From assembly GCF_001949145.1 (NCBI RefSeq), contig NW_019091359.1, positions 912,381 to 976,380 of the forward strand: a stretch of DNA of 64,000 bases, read 5' to 3'. The position numbers were made by a program, and so were the translations under genes. The notes beneath the pieces are model-generated. The model worked only from the letters and a program-made list of their open reading frames with translations. It had not been told where the DNA came from and searched no databases. This DNA is from Acanthaster planci. Its lineage: Eukaryota; Echinodermata; Asteroidea; Valvatida; Acanthasteridae. This document shows positions 1 to 8,504 of this stretch, piece after piece; position 1 is the stretch's first letter; each line of letters begins with the position of its first letter.

Positions 1-450
1 TATGGCATACCTGCGATTCATTGCATAATAGGACAGACATGATCTCAGTCACGATTGCTCTATGGTTATTCTTAAATGCATGTCAATAATACATTACATA
101 ATTTATGCTGGTATACTTTGGCCTACAGAAACAGGAAACTGACATAGACCTTGTGTTTGTGTTATTCATCTATGTACATTGTATACATGTATACAATCTA
201 ATTGCAATTCCATTCATCGTGGGGAAATGATGTTGGCGAGTAGTAAGTTGCAGGGGAACGGGGTGAATAATTTACCTGCAGAGATGGGCTTCGTCGGTCC
301 TCCAGGCCTATGGTCGTCCAGTCGTCCACAATAGAGCCGCATGTACATGTACAACGAAACCGACAGTTCTGTGGGTTATTAACATTTAACTAGCCATGTT
401 AAATGGTTGGTATGGACTATAGAACAGTTTAGATACTAACTATGGCAACA
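1..450. repeat. Direct repeat, left copy (cut by window edge)
   Basis: This stretch recurs almost base for base at 4167-4617, in the same orientation and at an offset of about 4166-4167. By eye I count only about eight substitutions or one-base indels over 450 bases, so the duplication is recent or has been homogenised. Homology stops after the word TATGGCAACA. The left boundary is unknown because the window begins inside the repeat. The two copies bracket the minus-strand GT31 gene at 2501-3658. No open reading frame or RNA gene is evident inside it. Confidence 0.9.
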
Positions 451-1406
451 AACCTTTGGAATAAAAACATTTACTTGTGCGATAAACAGTCAGTTGGGGA
501 CCATGCAACAGATTTTAATGTGGTTCCTATAAGGTTCTCGACTTCCTTTAGCCTCCATTTTCAATTCATCTCAAAGCAGTCTGAGAGCATGTACTGGGAT
601 CACATTTTCATCAAGGAATAAAGGAACCTGTGAATACAACAGAGATGAGATCTCATGCGGAAGGTGGGTGATTAAAAATGGTTCAACGTAGCAAAATTGC
701 CAGCAATGTTGTTGGACACTGTGCTCGTTTATCTCAGTTTCATTTACGTTGTTTTCTTATGTTTTAGTATGAAATTACAATGCACAGTAAATAGCACATG
801 TACATGACGGTCAGTCTCTATGCACAAATATCTTTCCACACAATATTTCAGCTTTAATGCCTGTCTCTATGGACAGAAATACAAACTAGAGTTTTAATAA
901 TTTAATAGGTATACACATAAACAAAGTCATATACAAAACTTAAAAACCACACCTTGTCAGAAATGAATTTCACGTCTGCACAACTGTTAACACACACATA
1001 CAAGTACATTAACATAACATTAAAAAATTTCTGGAAGTCTCTTTGGATTTTGTCAAAAGGTGTCACAAACTCGTAAACAAGGTGTGTAGCAGCTATGAGG
1101 CCAAATTGCATGGGTACCTCTAGAATACATTGACAGACATGGCCTGTTATCATAAGCGCTACCAGGATTTTTCCGGAGGAAAATTGGGAGGGGGGGAAGG
1201 CTCTCTTCAGCAACGAAATGATAAACCATTAACAATGGAAGGTCATTATCCAGGGTTCTTTTGCAAGCAAACTGGTTATTTGCATCTCGTTACATCTCTG
1301 TATCTTTTTCCTTTTTCCACCCCTTGCCCCCTCCCCTTCGACACGCCCATGCGTATTATTAGTATTAATATGAATGTATAATTACGCGTACACGGGTATT
1401 TTGATT

Positions 1407-1545
1407 AATTTCAGTCGATTCCGACTATTANTAGAGTATCTGGCCACCGAGGAGGGTGGTAGAAATTTGTCAAGAATTTTATCAATTTTTTCACGCACTC
1501 CTCAAAACTCTAAGTGCATGTACAATCAACTAATCGACTGAAATT
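1407..1545. repeat. Small fold-back / MITE-like element
   Basis: A 14-base sequence at 1407-1420 (AATTTCAGTCGATT) is the exact reverse complement of 1532-1545. The arms enclose about 110 bases that contain the N at 1431. There is no coding capacity. A MITE-type end is possible, but I do not see a clear target-site duplication. Confidence 0.4.
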
Positions 1546-2090
1546 TCCCCCTACTTCAATTTTTCCCCACTTTTTAAGAGGCATCTGGCATCTTACGGGT
1601 GTAACACACCGACATATTTATTTAGATATTTGTGAAAACAAGTGATTTGACGTTCCAGAAAGAAACAACTTGGAGGCTATAAACTATTTCAACGAGCAAA
1701 ATTTCACAGATTCATGCATACTTATTTTCTTGTCTTTGGTGATGCGCTGTTGTTTTAATATGACAGTTGGCAAGCAAATAATGGAATCCCAGTAAAAAAA
1801 AAATAAACAGCCTCTTCCTTTCCATTTTGACAGACACAGTGGAATCATTCACCAGGAAAACATGGAAAGCTTTAAATGCTTGCAAGTTGCAAGTTTCAGA
1901 CAGACTAACCGAATAGCGATGTCAAAAAATATATCATTTTGATACCTCCATTTTTAGAGCTTACTTCCATTTGCCACATGGGTTCGTTTTTACTAATACT
2001 GTTTGCATTTTGTGTTTCTAAGTCATTTTTATACATTCTTGTTTAACGTGTTTTCCTTAAACTTTAGTAGGGAGTATGCTTTTAGCTCTT

Positions 2091-2096
2091 TTTATT
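2091..2096 (-). promoter_or_regulatory. Candidate poly(A) signal for the minus-strand GT31 gene
   Basis: TTTATT on the plus strand reads AATAAA on the minus strand. It lies about 405 bases beyond the stop codon of the GT31 gene that ends at 2501. The distance is reasonable for a 3' UTR; there is no transcript evidence. Confidence 0.35.
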
Positions 2097-2309
2097 AGTT
2101 TAACTTTGTTTCATGCTGGGTACTAATGAAAACTAGCTTTTGCTGTTTAGGTTACCTCGGATAAATATAGGAATAAATAAAAATACATACATGTACATAA
2201 AAACACTGTTAACTAACTTACAATGATCGAATTGAAATTAACACATTTTACGAACCCTCAATACACAGTACTGAGAGGGCCAAATTCAATTAATCAGTCA
2301 GTTGGACCA

Positions 2310-2486
2310 AGGGCGTTATTCTCTCAGCAACGGAGGCTCCTTCGGGCGAAACTGAACTTCGCTGGTTCACGAAGGACTCGGAAATGCACGCGTCACGCCT
2401 GCATCGCTACCAACAAATTGAACACTCTTAATCTTGACCAACGCGGCTCTTTTCAACCGACGAGGGGGCACTTTTACTCGAGGCGG
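2310..2486. repeat. Dispersed repeat, copy 1
   Basis: This segment aligns with 47944-48113 in the same orientation. Shared blocks in the same order include AGGGCG, CGCTGGTTCAC, AAATGCACGCG, GCATCGCTACCA, GACCAAC and a final GAGGGGG segment. The copies are diverged, by an estimated one-fifth to one-quarter, so this is an older interspersed element of SINE or MITE size. It lies immediately downstream of the minus-strand GT31 gene and may be part of its 3' UTR. Confidence 0.7.
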
Positions 2487-2500
2487 AAAGCAGTGTATCA

Positions 2501-3658
2501 TCAGACCAGCATTAAGGCTACCCCTACACTATAAAACAGAAAGAAAAACAAGATGATTGCAACTGCGAAGACGGCGGTTTGTGGAGGGGAGGCCGAATGT
2601 GGCTCCTCTTGTCTTTGTGACAATGTCACGGCCGATTTCCACAATGCCAATAAATGTTCATCTACACTGTCTACTTGGTGTCTAATGAGAACAGCTATGC
2701 CGCGCCTTAAGGCCCTGGTTATGGCCTTGCTACTGCTCAAACGGACGTACTGCTCGTACCCTTTGGCGTGCCGAGGTTTGATTCCAATGCGCTTCATGAC
2801 CAGCCCAACGAAGACATCGTCCCAGGGCAGGAACCGCACGTGCTGCGACTGATTGTAGATGTCGGCCGCTACGTCCCGGGACAAGACGAAGCAGGACCCA
2901 GGAAAAAATGGCGCATAGGTAGCCTCTGGGTACAACTCCCTCGATGTCAGCCACTTGGCGTTGTGCTTGTCCGGCCTCCGGACTGGCATCGTGTTTCGCC
3001 GCAAGCTACCCTCGGCGTAGCGGCGGCGAGGTTTGACCAGCAACCGCCTGACCCAATTGAAGGTGTTCAGCATGACGTCCGCGTCAGCGCTGGCCACGTA
3101 GGAAGCGTTGGGGCAGAAGGTTGCCACCCACTTCATACCCATGATGTTCTTGATCGTCAGATTCAAGTATGCGTCTATGAAATTTTCCTGAACGATGTCT
3201 TCATAAAGAATACTTTCCTCACGGATCCGTTCGTTCACCTCCTCGTCCCGGCTCAACCCGAGAAGAAACAGGGTGCTAGTGAGTTGTTGGCCCACTATCC
3301 TTGTGCCACCCCACGTCTGGCGGATCTGCTGGCGATCGTAGAAATCCCCAGGCGCGGCTTTGACGAGGATCAGTAGGTAGGGCTGGCCATCCTCCGATGT
3401 GTTCATGTCGTGGCAGTGAGTCGGGTTGGATATGGTGAAATGGTAGGGATGAGGATTGATGATATCATCGCTAAACAATGACTGTTGCTGATGGAGGTGG
3501 TGACCACTCTCAGTAGGCCATTCCTCGACCTCCACAGATTCAAAACTACCCCGCTCAGATCGAGTAGAAATTACATACATGCAACACCCTACAGCAATTA
3601 TAAAGATCACGCAGGCCAGTCTCTGCCTGAGTTGTTTTCGTCGTTTCCTTCCTCCCAT
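2501..3658 (-). CDS. GT31-family beta-1,3-glycosyltransferase, paralog A
   Basis: Intronless, 385 codons. It is predicted to be a Golgi type II enzyme adding Gal or GlcNAc in beta-1,3 linkage to glycan acceptors; donor and acceptor cannot be told from sequence. In order: a basic cytosolic tail (residues 1-13), a signal anchor (about 14-31), a stem, the Galactosyl_T domain opening with INPHPYHF (67-74), RQQIRQTW (109-116), the NLT block (166-168), the DAD metal site (192-194, in SADADVMLN), FFPGSCFVLS (251-260) and PWDDVFVG (278-285). The N-terminal layout and the hydrophobic anchor just after the first Met support this start. Residues 361-383 form a second, strongly hydrophobic segment at the extreme C terminus, unusual for the family. 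It diverges in orientation from paralog B. Confidence 0.93.
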   Translation of the reverse strand: MGGRKRRKQLRQRLACVIFIIAVGCCMYVISTRSERGSFESVEVEEWPTESGHHLHQQQSLFSDDIINPHPYHFTISNPTHCHDMNTSEDGQPYLLILVKAAPGDFYDRQQIRQTWGGTRIVGQQLTSTLFLLGLSRDEEVNERIREESILYEDIVQENFIDAYLNLTIKNIMGMKWVATFCPNASYVASADADVMLNTFNWVRRLLVKPRRRYAEGSLRRNTMPVRRPDKHNAKWLTSRELYPEATYAPFFPGSCFVLSRDVAADIYNQSQHVRFLPWDDVFVGLVMKRIGIKPRHAKGYEQYVRLSSSKAITRALRRGIAVLIRHQVDSVDEHLLALWKSAVTLSQRQEEPHSASPPQTAVFAVAIILFFFLFYSVGVALMLV

Positions 3659-4166
3659 TGTGAGTGTCGTCCTCTCAGTGTCCCACTACCGCATGCGATT
3701 TACAAAATCCACGCGCGGAGCACACAGGAGAACGAGCATCATAATACGTACGAAAGCTGCCAAACGAGATTCACCAACACTACATGAACACGCCCGGCAC
3801 ACGTATGGCATGTATGGCGACTTGCCTATCCGCCGTTGCCTATCCTGCCTGGAGCCATTCACACAGACTTACGAGGTCACGGTGTCATCATCAACACGAT
3901 ACACACCGACTGTCCAAATCGTAATTTGAACCACTCTTGGGCCAACTGAAACAGAGCAAATCAAAACGCAATGGCGCCCGTGAGAACACCCGTTTAGCGC
4001 AGAATACAGATTGGGATTTGCATAATAAATTGTCGGCGTCATGCTGGAGTGCAGCTGGATAATGCGTTGACCCTGCGTTGTGGGGTCTATGGTTGGGTTC
4101 GCCCAACGAACAGTGCATGGAGCATGGAAATTCCTTCAATTCCCCCAATCAGTATCAGGGCCTACA
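3659..4166. other. 5' flank of GT31 paralog A
   Basis: About 0.5 kb between the start of paralog A and the right copy of the direct repeat. It should contain the minus-strand promoter and 5' UTR. I see no TATA box or other decisive core-promoter element. Reading frames here are short and unconvincing. Confidence 0.5.
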
Positions 4167-4617
4167 TATGGCATGCCTGCGATTCATTGCATAATAGGAC
4201 AGACATGATCTCAGTCACGATTGCTCTATGGTTATTCTTAAATGCATGTCAAGTAATACATTACATAATTTATGCTGGTATACTTTGGCCTACAGAAACA
4301 GGAAACTGACATAGACCTTGTGTTTGTGTTATTCATACATGTACATTGTATACATGTATACAATCTTATTGCAATTCCATGCATTGTGGGGAAATGATGT
4401 TGGCGAGTAGTAAGTTGCAGGGGAACGGGGTGAATAATTTACCTGCAGAGATGGGCTTCGTCGGTCCTCCAGGCCTATGGTCGTCCAGTCGTCCACAATA
4501 GAGCCGCATGTACATGTACAACGAAACCGACAGTTCTGTGGGTTATTAACATTTAACTAGCCATGTTAAATGGTTGGTATGGACTATAGAACAGTTTAGA
4601 TACTAACTATGGCAACA
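4167..4617. repeat. Direct repeat, right copy
   Basis: The second copy of the 450-base repeat at the window's left edge. It includes a perfect 20-base palindrome at 4345-4364, present in the left copy at 178-197. It lies about 0.5 kb upstream of GT31 paralog A. If the duplication unit is tandem, a further copy of that gene should lie just left of this window. Confidence 0.9.
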
Positions 4618-4911
4618 TTCGGTCTGTTTTGTTTTCTGTTTACTTACAACCCCTCCACGATTTGGGACTGCATACTGCCGACTTTTCCTCATTCTACTAC
4701 ACGGCATAAATATTTTCTTTTCACTAGCTGGCAAAGCGTGGCTGGCGCGGCGTCCCACACAAACACGTCACAATGCTAACAAAAAAATCTTCACGAGTGC
4801 CGTTTGCTCACTTACATGGCGCCCTCAATAGTTGCTACGCTTTATAAGCGGTCAATTTGAAAGACCGTGCTGGCTAAGAATTTTAGCTGGATATCATCGC
4901 ATCATCTGAAG

Positions 4912-5052
4912 CATGGGCGGAGATCCCGGAGGGATGGGGGATACATTCCCTACTTTTTTGAGGGGAGGGGGTTACCAACATAATCATCCCCCACTTTTCA
5001 AGTCACCGACTCACACCTGTATCCTGCACCACCAACTTTGCAATTGCCGGCG
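4912..5052. repeat. Diverged repeat with GCGGAGATCCCGG core, copy 1
   Basis: Begins GCGGAGATCCCGGAGGGATG, followed by a G-rich then C-rich stretch and a CACTTTTCAA-like segment. A diverged copy in the same orientation starts at 5325. The element appears to be interspersed and non-coding; its exact ends are uncertain. Confidence 0.5.
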
Positions 5053-5324
5053 TCACGATATCACACGCGAGTTTTCAAGGGAAATGATGGAAGATACAAG
5101 GTAGAATTGACGACTGATTAGGATTGACTGATGCGATTGATAGACAACTGATGATAGAACCTTGAGAGCCAAATGGGTTTCTCACTTTTTCAAGCTTGAA
5201 TGCAATGTGTCCATCGCACAAGCATTTCTGCGAGTTCTCCTTAATATATTATTGCTAGATTCTGTCATTTAAACAGAATCCGTACACGGTTCAAGAAAAT
5301 CGTCTTAATCGCTGCAGCTACACA

Positions 5325-5470
5325 CATGAGCGGAGATCCCGGGGGGATAGGGGATATACCCCATCCACATCACCCCCCCCCCCACACACACACTTTTAAA
5401 ATTACTGACCCTCCCCCCGTCACTACTTTTACGCGCACCCGTAGTAGCCTCCACCATACGCACACCTGTC
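5325..5470. repeat. Diverged repeat with GCGGAGATCCCGG core, copy 2
   Basis: Begins GCGGAGATCCCGGGGGGATA and then contains a run of C and CA repeats followed by CACTTTTAAAA, in the same order as the copy at 4912-5052. The homopolymer run is probably the least reliable sequence here. Confidence 0.5.
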
Positions 5471-6602
5471 AGCTGTTTTTGCTCTCTTTTTACAATTCAG
5501 TAGTCACATGATTAAACGATCTTCATAAATTTATATTGTTATTCCATTAGAAGTGGTGATAAGCTCCGTATCACAGCAGTCCTTCCACGGTAGACTCTAT
5601 CCCAGAAACGCCGATTCCATCCCAAATCCAGGTTTTAAAAGAGCTCGTTGGTAAGTGTAACTTACTATTGGTGCGATTGAAATTTATTAGGGGGATGAAA
5701 CTCTCCCATTCTACCATTTCTACCAAGTGATGAAGAACCTCAAATATGTAGGCCTAGAGCAGTGCCATAGCAAGAATCAAAGTTTGAGTCGAGCAGAGAT
5801 GGGTTCCCTACGTTATGTTCGCCTTTCAGTTGTAGGATACATGTAATTTCATTTGGAGCAACAGCGCTGGCTGGAGATACAGAAACGGGGGCGGGGGCTG
5901 GCTGGCCAGAAGTGTTATCTCCATTGTTTAACGTTGATGATTCTTATGAAAATACGTTTCACTCAGAACCCCATACTTCTGGGTGGCTTGAGTAAATTCA
6001 GAATCGTCCCTTGTAACATGCCCAAGATTAATGCTCTGTCCGAGTGTGTTATTTTATTGAGTCTGTTTTTACAAGCGCTTGTTGCCTGCCCTAATACAAA
6101 CAGAAATTATTTATTGCTTGCAGCTTAAAGTCCGTATACCTTCACGCACATGTTGACCTGCATTGGACTCTATTGCAAGTTGCGAGCCGCGACCCCCATG
6201 TACATGTGCCTGCACAGCAGACCTGTGTGTGACTTAGGGGGTTCCAAGTTCACGTCTGGCACCCTTTTCCCATGCAGGAGCTGGCAGGAGTTGAGGAATG
6301 AGACATGGTTCATAGGAGGAAGTCAGCTGATTAAGAACGCAGCCATGAGTCACAAGGCATTCATGACGAAACTAGCTGTTCGGCCATCTCTAGGTTTTCT
6401 TCCAGACATTGGCAATGACTGAAACATTGTGTACGATTTTTCCACGGGTGGCGTCGTTTTTAACTGAATGATTGGTACCACGACGTGTGTGTTTTGTGAG
6501 GGAGCTTACGTTTACGTCACGTCGATCGCACTCAGGGGACGCAGGCAAACTTTCGAGGCATAAGAGCCTTCTCAATATCGTAGGAAGAGTGGGAAGTGAA
6601 AG

Positions 6603-6613
6603 GCCGCCATCTT
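6603..6613 (+). promoter_or_regulatory. YY1-like motif upstream of GT31 paralog B
   Basis: GCCGCCATCTT matches the classic YY1 core (reverse complement AAGATGGCGGC). Such sites sit close to transcription starts of TATA-less animal promoters, which would give paralog B a leader of roughly 90 bases. An upstream ATG (6619) opens an 11-codon reading frame, and another (6654) opens a 19-codon frame that overlaps the main start at 6691 out of frame. Confidence 0.35.
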
Positions 6614-6690
6614 TGTTTATGAATCTCGGTGAAGTAGGCCCATACAACCGTTGATGTTAAACCCTCACGCAGGATCCGTCTTGCGCCAGG

Positions 6691-7986
6691 ATGATCAGCC
6701 GGAGAAACACTAAACTTCTCCTTAGGTGTGCTATCATTGTGTACTTCATCAGTTGGGTGCTACTGACCGCCTGGAGAAACGATAACGATACCGCGGTGTA
6801 CTTGGCCGATCAGAGATTCACGGTTGGCCCGGACTTTCAGGACGACAGAAGCGTCGTGCATGCCCCTGTCAAGCACCCCAGTAAGGTCGATTACGTGGCG
6901 AATCGCGACAGACTCTCATTTGAAGTTGGAACTCTCAGCAGTAGCAGTAATAATTCCAGGGAGTCGGAAAGCCAAGATCGACCCATGTACAGCAATCGTA
7001 TCATTAACCCGCACCCCTTCCACTTTACGATAACTAACCACGAGGCATGCACGAACGCTATTAAGGAGTGGTCGATGCCCCTACGCTTGCTGATACTCGT
7101 CAAATCCAGACCGGAGGATATATTTGACCGACAACAAATACGACTGACCTGGGGCAGGGTACAGAACATTTCTAACCAGTTGACCCTGACAATGTTCCTG
7201 TTGGGCCAGACCGCTAACGAAACAGTCAGGAACGGTGTTTTTCACGAAAGCATTCGCTTCAACGATATAATCCAAGAGAACTTCATAGACGCCTACACCA
7301 ACCTAACTTACAAGACCATGATGGGCTTCCGGTGGGTGGCTGCTTTCTGCCCGTTCGCCTCGTTCGTGGCCAGCGTGGACTCGGACATCATTTTGAATCT
7401 CCACAACCTCCTACAGCGGTTGGCCGACAGACCACGGTACAGTTTCGCCGAGGGGAGCCTCAAGACGAACTGGACGCCGTACCGCGACGCTGAAGGGCTT
7501 TACAAGAAGTGGTACACCCCAGTGGAGCTGTACCCAGAGCCGACCTACCCGCCCTTCTTCCCAGGGGGATGTTACGTCATGTCCTGCGACGTGGCCACCA
7601 CGATCTTCCAGGAGTCGGTCCACGTGCGGTTCCTCCCGTGGGACGATGTGTTCGTTGGGCTGGTCATGAGGTGGGCGGACATCGTACCGCGTGACGGGAA
7701 GGGCTACCAGGTTTACGTCCCGCTGTCCCGCCGCACGCTGATCAGACTGGCCCTCCAAAAGAGCATAGCGATCATCGCGAAGCATCACGCCAAGAGCGTT
7801 GACAACCGACTGATCCTGGTGTACCAGAAAGCCATGCAAAAGTATGTCCCACGTAGACAGATGTTACACCCTACAAGAGAGGCGATGAAACTGTCCACTG
7901 TTAATTTAATTGCCCTAGCGTGTCTGGCTGTGTGTGTTGGCGCGTATATGGCGGCTTATTTCACATTTTGGTATTTGACGGTATGA
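6691..7986 (+). CDS. GT31-family beta-1,3-glycosyltransferase, paralog B
   Basis: Intronless, 431 codons; the longest of the three because of a long stem (about residues 28-104). Predicted Golgi enzyme of the beta-1,3-galactosyl/GlcNAc-transferase type. Signal anchor about 10-27; INPHPFHF opens the catalytic domain (105-112); RQQIRLTW 147-154; NLT 204-206; DSD metal site 230-232 within SVDSDIILN; FFPGGCYVMS 289-298; PWDDVFVG 316-323. The C terminus ends in a hydrophobic segment (about 403-429) with almost no tail. Possible N-glycosylation sites include NNS, NET and NLT. The start chosen is the first in-frame ATG before the anchor; its leader has competing upstream ATGs. It is closest in layout to paralogs A and C, but the stem sequences do not match, so these are not recent copies. 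Confidence 0.93.
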   Translation: MISRRNTKLLLRCAIIVYFISWVLLTAWRNDNDTAVYLADQRFTVGPDFQDDRSVVHAPVKHPSKVDYVANRDRLSFEVGTLSSSSNNSRESESQDRPMYSNRIINPHPFHFTITNHEACTNAIKEWSMPLRLLILVKSRPEDIFDRQQIRLTWGRVQNISNQLTLTMFLLGQTANETVRNGVFHESIRFNDIIQENFIDAYTNLTYKTMMGFRWVAAFCPFASFVASVDSDIILNLHNLLQRLADRPRYSFAEGSLKTNWTPYRDAEGLYKKWYTPVELYPEPTYPPFFPGGCYVMSCDVATTIFQESVHVRFLPWDDVFVGLVMRWADIVPRDGKGYQVYVPLSRRTLIRLALQKSIAIIAKHHAKSVDNRLILVYQKAMQKYVPRRQMLHPTREAMKLSTVNLIALACLAVCVGAYMAAYFTFWYLTV

Positions 7987-8219
7987 CCAGGCACGCCTTT
8001 AGCTACATTGGACGTACTCAATCTTCCTTTTGCCATGCCGGAGTGAACGAAAAAAATACACGCTGAAACAAATACAGAGTAACAAGGGGTTCACTGTCGA
8101 GCATTGGTACATAAAACTTGCAGAAATGTTAAGAAAAGGCATGTAGCGTGACAATAGGCAGTACAGCAAGTTTGGATGTGCGTTCTTGGTATGACATGTA
8201 AGAGTTTGCACAGTTTTCG

Positions 8220-8226
8220 TTTTTTT

Positions 8227-8257
<31 letters not shown>

Positions 8258-8276
8258 GCTTTTTTTTTCAATCAAA
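8220..8276. repeat. T tract and (TTTTG)n microsatellite
   Basis: A run of T is followed by five GTTTT units and more T. It creates spurious hydrophobic or Lys-rich reading frames on both strands. It lies in the probable 3' UTR of GT31 paralog B. Confidence 0.9.
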
Positions 8277-8498
8277 ACAAAAACTTCCAGTCCAGCGAAG
8301 GAATAATGGCGACTTCCGCCGAGCCCTGTCCGGGATGCCAAATCGCCAAGCTAATGGTTTACATGTTGCTACACTATCGACGAGGGCATAAACGTGAACA
8401 CGATTATTTCTTACAGGTTACGCAAAAACATATTACTTCAGAACATATTTGCAGGGTCTCTTGTCGCGTTTGATGTTACGCTGTGTTGGAAATATTAA

Positions 8499-8504
8499 AA
8501 TAAA
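8499..8504 (+). promoter_or_regulatory. Candidate poly(A) signal for GT31 paralog B
   Basis: A canonical AATAAA lies about 510 bases after the paralog B stop codon, in an A/T-rich context with a T-rich stretch just downstream (8511-8518). It is the best-placed signal for this gene. Confidence 0.4.

Larger units (their letters stand above)
451..2309. other. Intergenic DNA downstream of the first GT31 gene
   Basis: I see no gene here. The longest reading frames are about 100 codons or less and have no recognisable motif. The stretch contains an assembly gap base (N at 1431), a short element bounded by 14-base inverted repeats (1407-1545) and the likely poly(A) signal of the minus-strand GT31 gene. 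The rest is AT-rich and unremarkable. Confidence 0.6.
4618..6690. other. Intergenic DNA and 5' flank of GT31 paralog B
   Basis: No gene seen. It holds a diverged repeat pair (4912-5052 and 5325-5470), C-rich and CA-rich simple sequence near 5370-5395 and, close to paralog B, a YY1-like motif at 6603-6613 followed by short upstream reading frames. The short ORFs at 5.8-6.4 kb show no recognisable protein. Confidence 0.5.

Noticed and set aside
2768-3376. 202-codon plus-strand frame opposite GT31 paralog A
   Set aside because: It is the antisense shadow of a GC-rich coding exon; the minus-strand frame has the full GT31 motif set.
1-4617. LTR retrotransposon with 450-bp LTRs carrying a glycosyltransferase
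   Set aside because: There is no primer-binding site after the left repeat, no gag/pol trace inside, and the left terminus is not visible; a tandem duplication is simpler.
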